The position numbers were made by a program, and so were the translations under genes. Below, one piece after another: positions 12,056 to 23,700 of a stretch of DNA of 64,000 bases. The stretch's first letter is position 1; every line of letters starts with the position of its first letter. The notes under the pieces are model-generated. The model was not told the DNA's origin. It saw only the letters and a program-made list of their open reading frames with translations, and did not search any database. This DNA is from Heterotrichella gracilis (lineage: Eukaryota > Sar > Xanthophyceae > Tribonematales > Xanthonemataceae), in the NCBI GenBank assembly GCA_032358255.1, contig JAULBX010017525.1:24100-88099 (forward strand), given 5' to 3'.

Positions 12056-15000
12056 TCACAAGAACCTCCCCAGTCGCATCTGTAGGTATTTCCCCCTGCT
12101 CTCGTCATCTGGGATGGCATACCACACCATGTGCGGGACCGAAACCACCTCATACCCGCTGGCCGCCAGCATGCGATCCCGCATGGTGGTGGCGCCATTG
12201 GCTTGCCAGGGCTCGGTGCATGTGAAGTGGTGGGGACCATCCACCTCCAGTGCAATCTGGGGCTTGCCAGGGGGCGAAATCACGAAATCCACGATGCAGT
12301 CCCCGGTCCCGGTGATGACCTCTTGCGCAGCAGGGATTGCGATTTGGGACAGGACCGTCTCCACGTGCTTTTGGAGCTGGGAGGATGCCTGGGTCTTGCG
12401 CTCACCCAGGTTGGACAGCCAATACTCCTACATGGGGGGGGAAGTAATAAGGTTACTTGAATTCACATACATTACACATTTAAGGTGCAACGGAATACCA
12501 CCCTCTTCTTATTCACATCTTTCCCGCATTTTGGTTTATTTTATTGTGTTCTTGGAGCTGAGAGGACGCCTGGGTCTTGCGCTCTCCCAGGCAGCAATAC
12601 TCCTACATTGGAATTCACATACGTTCACGCAGGTCACATATGCATGTCACAGAAAACCAAGAACATAAATTGATGTAGAGAACGGCAGGCGTGACTGTAC
12701 CTGTGCGGCGTCAAACAGCTGGGGAGGGATGACGCTGCTCTCCGCCCCCTTGACCAGCCGCAGGTACATATCGGTGTGGAACATGCTGCGCAGCAGCTCA
12801 AGATCCGCCACCTGGCACGCCTCCACGCCCTCAAACCACGCCCCCATTGCCTCGCGTGCAAAACCCTCCTCTAGGGCATCCATGGTGGCCAGGCTGTGGC
12901 AGATGCTGACCACACCGAGACCCTCGATGTCGTTAGCGCGGGTACGGACGTCCCGCAGCATGCGGGATTTGAGGGCGGCAAGGGCGCCGGTGGGCAGCGG
13001 GATGCACAGCTGCGCACAGGCCTGCAGGGTGGGGTAGGGATGGTGGGAGCTAGGTCAATGATTTCCTAGGGTATTGGGTCTGAAATTGAAGGGTGTGGAC
13101 TACATACACACCCTAGGGGTGCACGCTGGCCATTGACCGCACATGCATCAGCTGCGTTGCGGCCCCCCAGGGCAGCACCCCTTCCTCCCCATGGTACCTC
13201 TCAAAAGTCCCCCACACAACCCTAAGAAAACCCTAGGAAAACCCTAGGTGACCGCACCTGCATCAGCTGCGTGGCGCCCCCCCAGGGCAGCACCCCTTCC
13301 TCCCCTTGATACCGCTCCATCACCTCCCTTGCCGCAGCAATAGTATCCGCATCCACGTACCGAAGCTGGGCCAGGGACCACAGGCACAGGGGCACATCCT
13401 CAAATGGACCCCCGCCCCTGATGCCCTCCAGAAGCCTGGCTGAGCAGTTGCGCATGAAGGAGTTGTCGGGGTGGTGCAGGGCGTACACTGCGGACACCAG
13501 TAGCACGCGCACCTGGCGCAGGCTGCAGCCCGAAACCTGCATAAAGATGATAGTGATAGGGTGATCGCATTTACACAAAGGGAGGAGAGTTTAAGGGTTA
13601 AAGGTGTAGAGAGAGTACACAGAAGCCTGGCCAAGCAGTTGCGCATGAAGGCGTTGTCCCGGTGGTGCTGGGCGTACATTGCGGACACCAGTAGCACGCG
13701 CACCTGGCGCAGGCTGCAGCCCGAAACCTGCGATCAGGAAGATTTGCCATCAGTTTTGGCCTGACGGCAGGGTTGAAGGTTTTTGGGTTTTAGAGAAGGT
13801 ACCGAGGAGCCTGGCTGAGCAGTTGCGCACTAAGGAGTTGTCAGGTTGGCGGAGTGTGTACACTGCGGATACCAGTAGAACCCGTACCTGGCGCAGGCTG
13901 CAGCCGCACACCTGTGGCAAGTGAAGTGTGTTTTAACTTTGGAATTGGAGGCAGGATTGAAAACTTAGGCAGTAATATTGGGATGTGGAATTACGATTGG
14001 CATTTACAAGAAAGGATTTAAGTTGGACACCTTTTGGGCACCTGCTCGTGGGGTGGAAGAGGTTGGATCCTGCAATGCAAGTGCACCGGGGACCTGCCAA
14101 TTGAAGGTTTGGGGTCCATACCGGACAGCGGAAAAAGTTGGTGGCGCGAGTTTGCGGCGATTCAATTACCCTAAGGCAACGCTTCGGTGGTACAATTACC
14201 CTACAGCGGGGTCCCTGTGCTTCGATTAGAATGGGGTTTGCATGGTGTGATGCGCACCTGTGGCGTCATCATGCGCGGCATTGTTCCCATGACCTCCCCA
14301 GCCTTGTGGCTGCCAATGATGCAGTTGCCCTAAGGTAGGGTTTGTGATTTAAGGCTTAGGGTTTATCAGTGTTGCGCACCTGTGGCGACATCATGCGTAG
14401 CATTGTGCCCATGACCTCCCCTGCCTTGCGACTCTCAATCCCCTCCCCTGGGGAGTCGCCCCTGCAAGTTAGGGTTTGCAGGGTGAACGTCAGGGTCAAG
14501 GGTGCAGCATTTGCAAAGAGCATGGTTAGGGTTTGCAGGAAGGCGCGGCTCAGCGTGGCAGAGATTGGAAAGGCACTCTGGCTGGCATGAATTATTGCGA
14601 ATTGAACAAAATGCAATGCAAATTGCAAGGAACCAGCCCACCTCATCCCCACGAACCCGAATGTTTAGGGTCTATTGCTAGGGTTTAGGGTTCAGCGCAC
14701 CTGCATATGAAGGCCACTGAGAAGATGGCATTCGAGAGGTAGGGGATGAACCACTCCCCGTTATTGAGGTGCTCCTCTTGCACATCCAGCACCAGCTCAA
14801 ACTCCTGGGGAACACCAGGTAGGGTTTAGGGTTTACGGTTTAAAGATTAGGGTTAAGGACTACATGGGGTCCTTGCACCTCGAGCACCAGCTCAAAACTC
14901 CTGGGGAACACCGGGTAGGGTTTAGGGTTTACAGATTAGGGTTTAGGGCCCCTTGCACCTTGAGCACCAGCTCAAACTCCTGGGGAGCACCAGGTAGGAT

Positions 15001-18000
15001 TTAGGGTTTAGGTGTAAATATTAGGGTTTACGGCCCCTTGCCCCTCAAGCACCAGCTCAAACTCCTTGGCAGCATCAAGGGGAGGTTCAGCCTGGTAGAA
15101 TTAGGACTTTGGCGCAGCACTTGAAGAGGGAAAGCATATTTTCCAGGGGAGGTTCAGCGTTGTAAAATTAGCTCCTTGGGATGCGCATTCCCCTGGAATC
15201 CCTGCCCATATTGTGGGTTACATCTTGAAAGATAGGTTTCAGTTGTAGAAAATGGCCCAGGAACGAGACGCGCAATCAAAACATTTTTTTCCCCATTTTT
15301 TCTTCAGCCTGCTACAGCCTCTAGGTGACCCTGGTGCAAAACCCTACCTGGGGTGTGAGCTTGTAGGTCCATAGGGTGGTGAGGTACATGAACTGGTTGA
15401 ACACCATGATATTGCGCTTGGTGCCCTGGCGCAGGGAGGGATCCTCTACCTGTGGCAGGAAAAGACGAAAACGGGGTCAGCGGCAGGAAACTACTGACAG
15501 CTTCTTTTTATTGGTATTACTCTGTCACCCCGTATTTACCCTTGGCAGCAGGCATGGGGTTGATTCTACATAGCTCCCAAACCAGAAAGAGACCACCGGA
15601 TCACCGCATCCGATGGCAGCTCAATACAGAAACCCACCCCCAAAAGCAGGCTTCTTGATTCATGAGCCAAGAAGCAGCCGCGTTGATCCTAAGCCCTAAA
15701 CCCTAACTCCAAAACCCTAAACCCTAAACCCAAATTTGCTATCCGGGAGATAGCCGCCAGAGGACATGGCCCAGCACAGGCAAAACCCTGCACCTAGCTT
15801 ATCTCCAGCTTACCTGCTTCATGAGCCAAGGGGCAAAGGCATCAAGAAGGTTCACGGGAAAGGTCTCGTCAGGTGGCGCCTTCTGGAACGCGCTAAACCT
15901 TGAACCCTAAACCCTAAGCCACTTCTGTGACTTACCTGCTTCATGAGCCAAGGGGCGAAGGCATCAAGAAGGTTCACGGGAAAGGTCTCGCCAGGTGGCG
16001 CCTTGTGGAAAGCGCTGACTATGGAGGCAAAGGGGAGCGAGGTGAGGCTGGGGAGGGACCCCTCCAGGGCATCGCACAGGGCCTGCGGCACTGGGTGTTT
16101 ACCCTTGACTAGGGCTTTCACCAGCGCAATGAGCTGCTGGTATGACACACCCGCCACGGTGTCGGCAACCTGCGAGCAGAGGATAGGGATTCAGGAGGGT
16201 TTGGAAAGGGCACGGTAGGGTGTAGGGTGTTAAAGTGGACACAAGGGTCTAGGATGTGACTTGCAACAACCTTTTTGGTAGGTCTTTGCATCCAAGCAAG
16301 ACTGTATCACAGGTCCAAGTTTTACTTGCAAAGAGTTTGGCTGATTGACAGGACATGATGTGTGTTGTGCAGACACTGGAAAGGGTACAAAAATGGTCTA
16401 AGTGCTGCGGCTGGGTGCCATCCCAACACCCACCCCTCCCCACCCCACCCACCCGCAGCATTGCCCGCTCCAGCAGCCTCCCCCTCACCCCCTGCGCCTC
16501 CTCCCCTCTGACCTGATCAGTCATATTCACCATGGCACGAACCACAACCATGGCATCGGAGTAGTTCAGGGTTCCGATGGGGAGGGTTTCCTCCATCAGG
16601 GTGCATTGCTCCAGCAGCACGCGATCGAAGGGGCCCTCTAGCCAATCGGAGAACAGCTTGACACACGTCATCAGCCCTGCAAAGCATAGTCATATTTTAC
16701 CACGTTTTCGGAAAATGGCAGGTGTTCTGTTGGGATGGATTTTGTGTTATTTAGAAAAAACATTCTATATGATTCTGGTAAGGGTATATCTCCAGCAGGG
16801 TGCACTGGTCTGGGTCCCATTCTCTGGGAGCATCCCATTCTCACCCACTGCCCCTGGTCCTGTATAGTATGTATATGGACCAGGGTTTTGCTTATAGAGC
16901 TTTCACATACCTTGCCCCCTCATCTCGCTCCCCTTGTCCCTCGTCCTGGTCAGCAGCCCATGAGTGATTGGTGGGGTGTTGATGGCCTCAAAGCCAGGCA
17001 GGGACTGCAGCTGGTGCATCAGCATACCCCACTCACTGGCGCCCTGCAACACCAAACAAAAGAAACTGTTCTAGGCAAGGGTATTGGTTGGCATACTGGG
17101 TGCATGGGCTACCCCTGTTCTGAACTCTCAACCCTAAACCCTTACTTGATGCATGTACATTACCCCGTCAATGACACACGGCGATAGCATGCCTATCTTT
17201 GTGATCCTATATTTATTTCCTAGTGAGTTATTCCGGGTAGGCAACGCAACACATGGCGGGGTGGGTGCTGGGGAAGCATGCCACACATTTTTTGCAATTG
17301 GCCAATTCAGGGGCAACGGGATCGCCCCCTCCCTCTTACCTTGACCACATCTCCCGCAAGGAACTGAATAGATTTGTCCCCCAGTGCCATGTGCAGCTGA
17401 TCCAAGCGCCAATTCAACGCCTCAACCGCCCCCGGATCGTCCTCCCGCAGCCCAGGCATCAGCTCAGCCACTAATTTGTTAACCTCCACCAAATGCTGCT
17501 TAAGCGCCTTGTACCTCTTGGGCTTTTCTGTGTTCGCTGCACCCCTGCTGGGGCCTCTTTCTGACCCCAATTGCCGGGCACCGGGGGGTGGCTGAGATGT
17601 TGACCGAGATATGGAATCAGGGGGGCTCTGGTCGCTGCCCTGCTGGATCTGCCTGCCAGCGCTCAACCCTGCCCCGGGGTCTGAGTTGCTTGACCCTACA
17701 TTAGGGTTTGAGGTTCGCCATCCCAAGCTGCCGTTGGAGTTGCTTGGGGACGCGGTAGCGGTGCCTCCATCCCCTCCCAATATGGAATCAGAGGGACCTT
17801 GACTCTCCCGCTGTACTGGGCCCCCAGAGTTACACCCCAAGCCAGGGTTTGCATTGCTCAAAGATGCGGTTGCGGTGCTGCCATCCCCGCTTGCCTCAGA
17901 ATCGGCCTCCCTCCTCGGGCCAGCTGAAACCCCTCCTCGCAAACCCTCCGGGGTACGTGATCGGCCCCGTGTGGTTTCAGCAGCTGGGCTGGCATAGCTG

Positions 18001-19081
18001 CCGCTTGTTTCCTCCCCACTACTGCCACTGTACCACCAAGTGCTGCTATACTCCCCCTCGTACGAGCTGGATCTGTCGCTCCCCCTGTTTCGGTCACTGC
18101 TGCCATACCCCCCTCCACCAGCTGAAGCAAACCTGCTATCGCCGCTGTCCCTGTGCCCACCAGTGTTAATCCCCCCTCGGCCACCGCTGCTATACCCCCC
18201 TCGGCCCCTGCTGGTATACCCTCCTCGGCCACCGCTGCTATTCCCCCCTCGGCCACCGCTATTATACCGACCGCCCCGACTGTGACTGCCGCTGTTGCGG
18301 TTGTTGTTGGTGGATCCCCCCTTGCGGGCACCAGGGTTGGCGACAGGGGTTCCAGGGGAGCGACTGGCGTCACCAGGAGGGGAGGAAGAGGCTGGGATCC
18401 CATCGATGGGCTGTGCTGTGGTTGTCGATGACTGACAGCAACTCACTTGGGTCCCATGGCCTGGTTGCACCTGTGCAGTGTTGAAGGTTGAGTGGGATTG
18501 GGAAGATATGGCCCTATTACCAGGACAGCTTAGTCCAGGGATTTCCTGGCACGGCTGCCGTCAGCACAGGGTTTCGGCTATGTGGGCCATACAACCCTGC
18601 TGGCAGGTATGCTACAGGTTATCAACTCACCTGCCACCTGGGCGATGCACCCAAGCTCCCCACCCGTCTGAGCTGATTGTTCCCCCTTGAGAGCGACGCC
18701 AGGGATCCCACATGGGGCTGGTTGGGCAGGGCAAGGCCGGTGGCGCGGAGCATTGCGGCTGGGCGAGTCAGCTGCACAGCAGGATGGCAAGGAAGAGAAT
18801 GAACAAGGCTGGGGAGAAAATTTGGAGGGTTGTTTTAGAATGCAGCCTTCACAACGTGGGCAGATTTGGAGGCCACGTATACACTTGGGGGTTGACTTGG
18901 GCATGCCATATGGGTGCGGCGGTGCATTTCGGCCGAAGGAGATAGCTGCACAGCGGGGTGGCAAGGAAGAGAGTGAAAAAGCCTGGGGAGGGGAGTCGGC
19001 ATGGTTGTATTTAAGGAGCAGGTTCTTGACAACCCCGTGCATGGTATAGGTGGTCACATATGGCTGTACTAGACATGCCAT
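12056..19081 (-). CDS. RAP-domain protein of OPR/FAST-like type, probable organelle RNA-binding factor
   Basis: Exons in sense order: 19081-18638 (start and donor uncertain), 18470-17340, 17043-16911, 16676-16453, 16169-15936, 15449-15348, 14804-14701, 14461-14380, 13536-13258, 13021-12701 and 12427-12056; phases agree, about 1141 codons. The last exon encodes a RAP domain: IALEVDGPHHFT, a conserved TTMRDRML segment, then GYEVVSVPHMVWY. RAP domains are known in organellar RNA-stability and translation factors and in FASTK proteins. Preceding exons form helical repeats such as VPLCLWSLAQLRY and VSICHSLATMDAL, as in OPR/FAST regions. Exon 18470-17340 is Ser/Gly-rich with an RGG/SGGRGG block near its start, typical of disordered RNA binding. 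The first exon could carry a transit peptide, but this is weak: the best donor there (GTGAGT at 18630) would break frame, so I used the in-frame CAG/GTGGCA at 18638. Confidence 0.9.
12540..12605 (-). repeat. 5'-edge copy of the RAP-domain exon
   Basis: On the plus strand, gagctgagaggacgcctggg...caatactcctacattgg repeats 12370-12435, covering the start of exon 12427-12056 and its TAG acceptor. It lies in the upstream intron. Confidence 0.8.
13128..13200 (-). repeat. 3'-edge copy of RAP gene exon 13536-13258
   Basis: gaccgcacatgcatcagctgcgt...agggcagcaccccttcctcccc repeats 13249-13320, the 3' end of the exon with its donor, about 120 bp further into the downstream intron. ACCCTAGG-type sequence lies between them. 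Confidence 0.85.
13610..13914 (-). repeat. Two extra acceptor-plus-exon-start copies of RAP gene exon 13536-13258
   Basis: Sense copies starting at about 13729 and 13913 each have a CAG acceptor followed by an open reading segment close to the real exon start: GCSLRQVRVLLVSA, then a variable YA/YT segment, then DN..RNC.ARLL. Only the copy beginning at 13536 runs on into the full 93-codon exon. The other two diverge after about 38 codons. They look like tandem duplications across the acceptor junction. Confidence 0.9.
14247..14320 (-). repeat. 3'-edge copy of RAP gene exon 14461-14380
   Basis: About 70 bp repeating 14376-14446, including donor GTGCGC. In sense it reads KAGEVMGTMPRMMTPQ against KAGEVMGTMLRMMSPQ in the real exon, with no stop. 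It could be spliced as an alternative, but its acceptor side is poor. Confidence 0.8.
14810..15075 (-). repeat. Acceptor-edge stubs of RAP gene exon 14804-14701, spaced by telomere-like heptamers
   Basis: The motif agcaccagctcaaactcc with ctggggaacacc is repeated at about 14882-14914, 14958-14990 and 15045-15080, beside the functional edge at 14789-14815. Between copies are ggtagggtttagggttta-type sequences. All copies lie on the acceptor side. Confidence 0.85.
15811..15893 (-). repeat. 3'-edge copy of RAP gene exon 16169-15936
   Basis: Nearly identical to 15931-16013: cttacctgcttcatgagcc, then aggcatcaagaaggttcacg, then gtggcgcctt. It includes the GTAAG donor and about 80 bp of exon, and sits about 120 bp into the downstream intron. 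Confidence 0.9.
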
Positions 19082-20794
19082 GCATGCATATTGGGGCTAG
19101 GTGGAATGGACCAGCAACCACCGTCTACAAGCACACGTGTCACCTTGGTACAACCAACAATACCTTTTTTCATTGTGGACCCAACTCACAGATATAGCCG
19201 ATAGGCAGCACCACAACCCCCACCAAGGTTAGGGCAAATACCCTTACCAACTCTGACCGTACACTGTCAGACAGTTTCGCACACGCCGGCCACCAGGTCG
19301 TTGCCTTGCCTTACCTTAGTGGTCACTTGTCAGAGCATGGGCTCGGAGTTCATCTGCCAGGCAGCCGCGACATAGTACACACCCAATGCTTGCACTTTCG
19401 GGTGATGCTGCTCCTACATCTGCTGCAGGTCGATACCTTGCTGTCAACAATGGAGCCAAAAGGGTTAGGTCCCACAAGCTACTCAACAAACTGTAAGAGG
19501 CTGTTCTTACTGTTCATAGATAAGACCTTAATGTCGCATGCATGCATGCATCTGGGCAGCCACTGGAACTGCAGCATTGCCAAAGCCACGTTTGTTAGCC
19601 GATTTCTGTAACGTTCAGGGCAACAACTAGGCGATAGCCTTATCTCTCAGTGACGTAGTGTGCTATGATGCTGCCCTTCAACTGTTGCGGCTGTTGGCCG
19701 TACACGACCGTCGAAGTGACTTGGCCACCGGTAAACCCTACTAGGGTAATGAGCTGAAGCCACAGTAGGGCATGTAGACTTTACTCGCACGCTTTCAGTA
19801 CTAATTATGCAGCTCACTGGCCATGGGCACTGTGTTGGTATGGTGCGTGGTACCAGTTCCTGTCTGTCCCTCCATAACATTCACTTGGTTGTAATCCACT
19901 TCAAGCAAAATGTGTGGCTACATCGAGTATTCTAAAACCCCCAGGGTAATAGAAGGGCCTTCTATTACCCTCAATTTATTGCATTACACAGCGTTCACTG
20001 GTGCCCACTATCCACTTCACATCCTGGGGTAGCCACCCGGTGGAACATATCTGGGTTGAGAGAAAAGCATGCCAAAACAAGCAGCCCTGAGCGTCTACAC
20101 AGCACACTTCAATGAGTCATTTCTACGGGTCCTGACCAAGACCAACAGAAGACCAACATTCCCTGGTAGGGATACGGTGATCATTACCCTATAGGGTATA
20201 CCGCTGGCACTCCATTTCCCACCGCACTATTCAACAAGCAGTGGATGCACAGCCTACCACCCTGTGGGATCCTAAACCCTATACTTTGCAACCTTCGGCC
20301 TTGTGCAACAGCTCTGCAAACGTTCTGCACAATTTACCCTCACTTTTAACAGGTCTCCTCTTCCACAACACTCAACCCTGATTCCAACAAAGCTATTGCC
20401 CGTACACATCAGACCCGCACTTGCTCACAGCAGTGTATTTGCTCAACTCACAGCACTGCTTTTGGATGTATAAATTATGACATGTAAGCTCTCAGCTGCA
20501 AGCAGACTATACCTAACACTCGAGACCAAGACCAAGTGACTCACAAGGACCAAGCAACACCGGCAACAGTTAACCATGCTCGCACAGCCGATGCACCACA
20601 TATAGCGCGGTGCAATGGCGCTGCAGCGCTCGCAGGCTGTGTGTCATAGAGAGCATGGACAGTGCCGCATGCAAAGCAATTGCCAGCGATAATCGAGAAA
20701 GTTGATATTTGGGAGACCAGGGTTCCATCAAGCTCCTGCTGTCCTCGTGATGGTGATGGGGGGGCTGGCCCAACCAGTGGTCGGTTTGATGACA
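19082..20794. other. Intergenic region between RAP gene 5' end and copper amine oxidase 3' end
   Basis: About 1.7 kb upstream of the proposed RAP gene start and downstream of the amine oxidase stop, both genes being on the minus strand. No coding region is supported. It should hold the RAP promoter and the amine oxidase 3' UTR. The one clear structure is a perfect hairpin at 19944-19970. Confidence 0.6.
19944..19970. repeat. Perfect 13-bp inverted repeat
   Basis: Arms GGGTAATAGAAGG and CCTTCTATTACCC are separated by a single G, a tight hairpin in the intergenic region. Role unknown. Confidence 0.85.
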
Positions 20795-23700
20795 TCACAC
20801 GTTCAATTTGAAGTTCATGTCGTAGGTAGCCTCAGCGCTAGTGTCCACAGTACATGATTGAAGATTGTCGGTGTCCCACACCTGTGGGGAAGAGGGCACA
20901 CCATGCATTATTTGTTCATTTAAGATTTTCGGTGTCCCACACTTGTGGATGGGGGAACACCAATGCATGCACTATCTGTCTACATACTTTTACGCAGCTA
21001 GATCTGCTGTGAAAGGGCACAGTACTATATTATGTGGCATGGAGCAAATGCATCACATGCCTCCACAACGATTGAATGATTTGCGTGCGTTGAACCGCTT
21101 GAATTATTCATACATGTCACATTCAGCCTTTTTGCAATTGTTTTTTATATCCCAACAAGCTCTTGCGCTGCTACCTGATATAGCTACGCTCATGGAAAAA
21201 ACACATCACCACTCCTCGACAATGCTCAAAATCGATCACAGTAGTTATGTATATACCTCACGTGCCGCCAGCTCATCAAAGCACTGCCAGGGCTTGACAT
21301 ATAACTGGGTACCAAAAAATGATATAAAAGTTGTTATATACATTTATTTATCGCAATTTTATTACATACCTCACGTGCCGCCAGCTCATCAAAGTAGTTC
21401 CATGGCTTGACATAGAACTGGGTCCCAAAGTTTGCAATGACGGGCACATCCTCTGAGCGGGGCACGTGCTGGACCCCTAGGGTGACCCAACCAACCAGAT
21501 CAGCGTTGTCAATGCTCTCACCTGCAGGGGCATTTGCAAGCCATTGATGAGCAAATAAATGCTATAATGACAAGGATTGGGCAGATAAAGCTCGTCCAGG
21601 AATATTTGATACATCACTACATGTAACTACATGTGACAAGTGATCCACCTATGTCCTCTATATCCTAGATATGCCTAGTGGTTCTGAGAGCTTTGCAATG
21701 CTGCACCTCTTGAGTGACTAAAGTGACCTAATCAGTGTTGAGAGCTTTGCAATGCTGCACCTCTTGAGTGACTAAAGTGACCTAGTCAGTGTTGTCAATG
21801 CTCTCACCTGCAGGGCATCAACGCCAAACCATTGATAATACAACCCCAGGATTGGGCATATAACCCACGTGCTTCACTACAAGTGATCCACATATCTTGC
21901 CTAGAGACAAAGATATATGTATCATAGATAGACCCACGCACCATCAATGTAATCATCCAGGCTGGTCACCGGCCACTGGGGGCTGTAGAAGTCATACATG
22001 GTAGCATGACTGCGCGGCTCGCTATCGTGGTGCTGTGTGACTGCCAGGTGGTACTTGGTCCATGCTGGGCCCTTGGTGTAGGGGTGGCTGGGGGGGAGCA
22101 CCTGCTGGGTGGTCAGGCCTGCAGACAAGGAGGGTGTGTCATTGCCAGTCTAGGGCTTTTGGGTTAGATATTTGTGTGTAGTTGTGTGACTGCCAGATGG
22201 TAATAGGTCCACACTGCGCCCTGGGTGGGGTCAAGCCTGCAAGGGGGTAGGGTTTTAGGTTTATGGTGGGTGCAAGCTGAGCCCTAATACGGTGCTTTGG
22301 GGAGCATGTGCCGCATGAGCAGACTTGGGGGCAAGGTGGGAAAGCGTGCACGCGTGCGTGATGTGCCTGTGGTTCTCGTTGCAACATTTTCCGTCCAGGA
22401 TTGCATGGTCCAGGATTGCGTGGTGTGGGATAGGTGTCTAGGTTGTGCCCACCAGCTGTTAGGAAGGAAACAATGGGTTCAAACCCTAAACCCTAAGCCC
22501 AAAAACCTAATCAGTCTTGCACTGTGACCCCACAAGTCCTGGGTGCAGGATGTTGCTGCTGCGCAGGAGAATCAAGGACCCCCCTGGTCGTCATGCGAAG
22601 CAGAACACCCAACGCCCAGGACCTGAGCATACTGCAGGCTGCTACTTAACAGACAAAATGCCACGCTCATGAGACACATAGCTGCATTTGATACATTTCG
22701 TTGTTCACAGAATTTGCACTCCCCTCCTCACCTGGCAATAGTGCACACCCCCCTCACTCCCCCCAGATATGCCGGATTTTACCTTTCACAAAGTACACAT
22801 GTCCGCAGCTTATGCATAATGATGTGCTGGCCTAGGTACCTCCCCAGCCTCTTAAAATATGAAAACAAATAAATTAACTAATAATGGAATAGATAAACAA
22901 ATCCCCGGCCTCTCACTGCACAGAGCACGCAGGTAGGAAACCAGACATGCGCATGCGAGGTGTTGTAGGAAAGGTGATAGAACCAACCAGGTGCCTTCAA
23001 TGCAGAGGTGGGAAAGGCACTGCCGGGAACTGCAGCTGATACAGTGGGTGCTGTGGATACACTATGTGCTGATACCACTGGTGTGGTATCCATACATTGG
23101 AGCAGGGTCGAGAGGGAGGTGACTACTGCCCTGTTGAAGAAATCAGTAAAGGCTCCTGCAGGGGGACCTGGTTTGAGGTTGCTACAGGGCATTGCCGAGT
23201 TCTAATACACGGAAATAGACACCCTACTCCTGACGCTGATCCCATGGACGTAACACCAGTGGCGCCAGCGCTAGCTGTATTCTAAAATTAGATATATTAA
23301 AAGAAGTTATACCATAGTTATGATATTTTTCTTCAGCTTCAATCAATCCACAGCACTCACTGCATCAGCTGCACCTCCCAGCCGTGCCGTTCCCACCAGG
23401 GCAAGGGCACATGGTGGATCTACCACCATTCCTACGACAACTCTCACGCATGTTTGGTTTCCTAACAGCGTGGTCTGTGCAGTACCAAAGGAAGTCCTTC
23501 CATTGAGCCAGCCACTCCTGTGCTGGAGTGGATGAGGTGGCATGATAAAATCCACCTGGCGTGCTAGCTGCCTTCATAATAAGCATCCAGATCCATTTCA
23601 GGAACTTTCCTGGGAACAGGAAGCATATAGAAAGACACTGAGCAAGCCAGGTGAATTTGGTCATGCCATCTCATCCACTCCAGTACAATGAATCAGACAA

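Noticed and set aside
20865-21410. 181-codon plus-strand open frame
   Set aside because: It is antisense to the last two amine oxidase exons and their edge copies.
22470-22500. GGTTCAAACCC-like string resembling a tRNA B box
   Set aside because: It is part of a telomere-like CCCTAAACCCTAA stretch and no tRNA cloverleaf can be formed around it.
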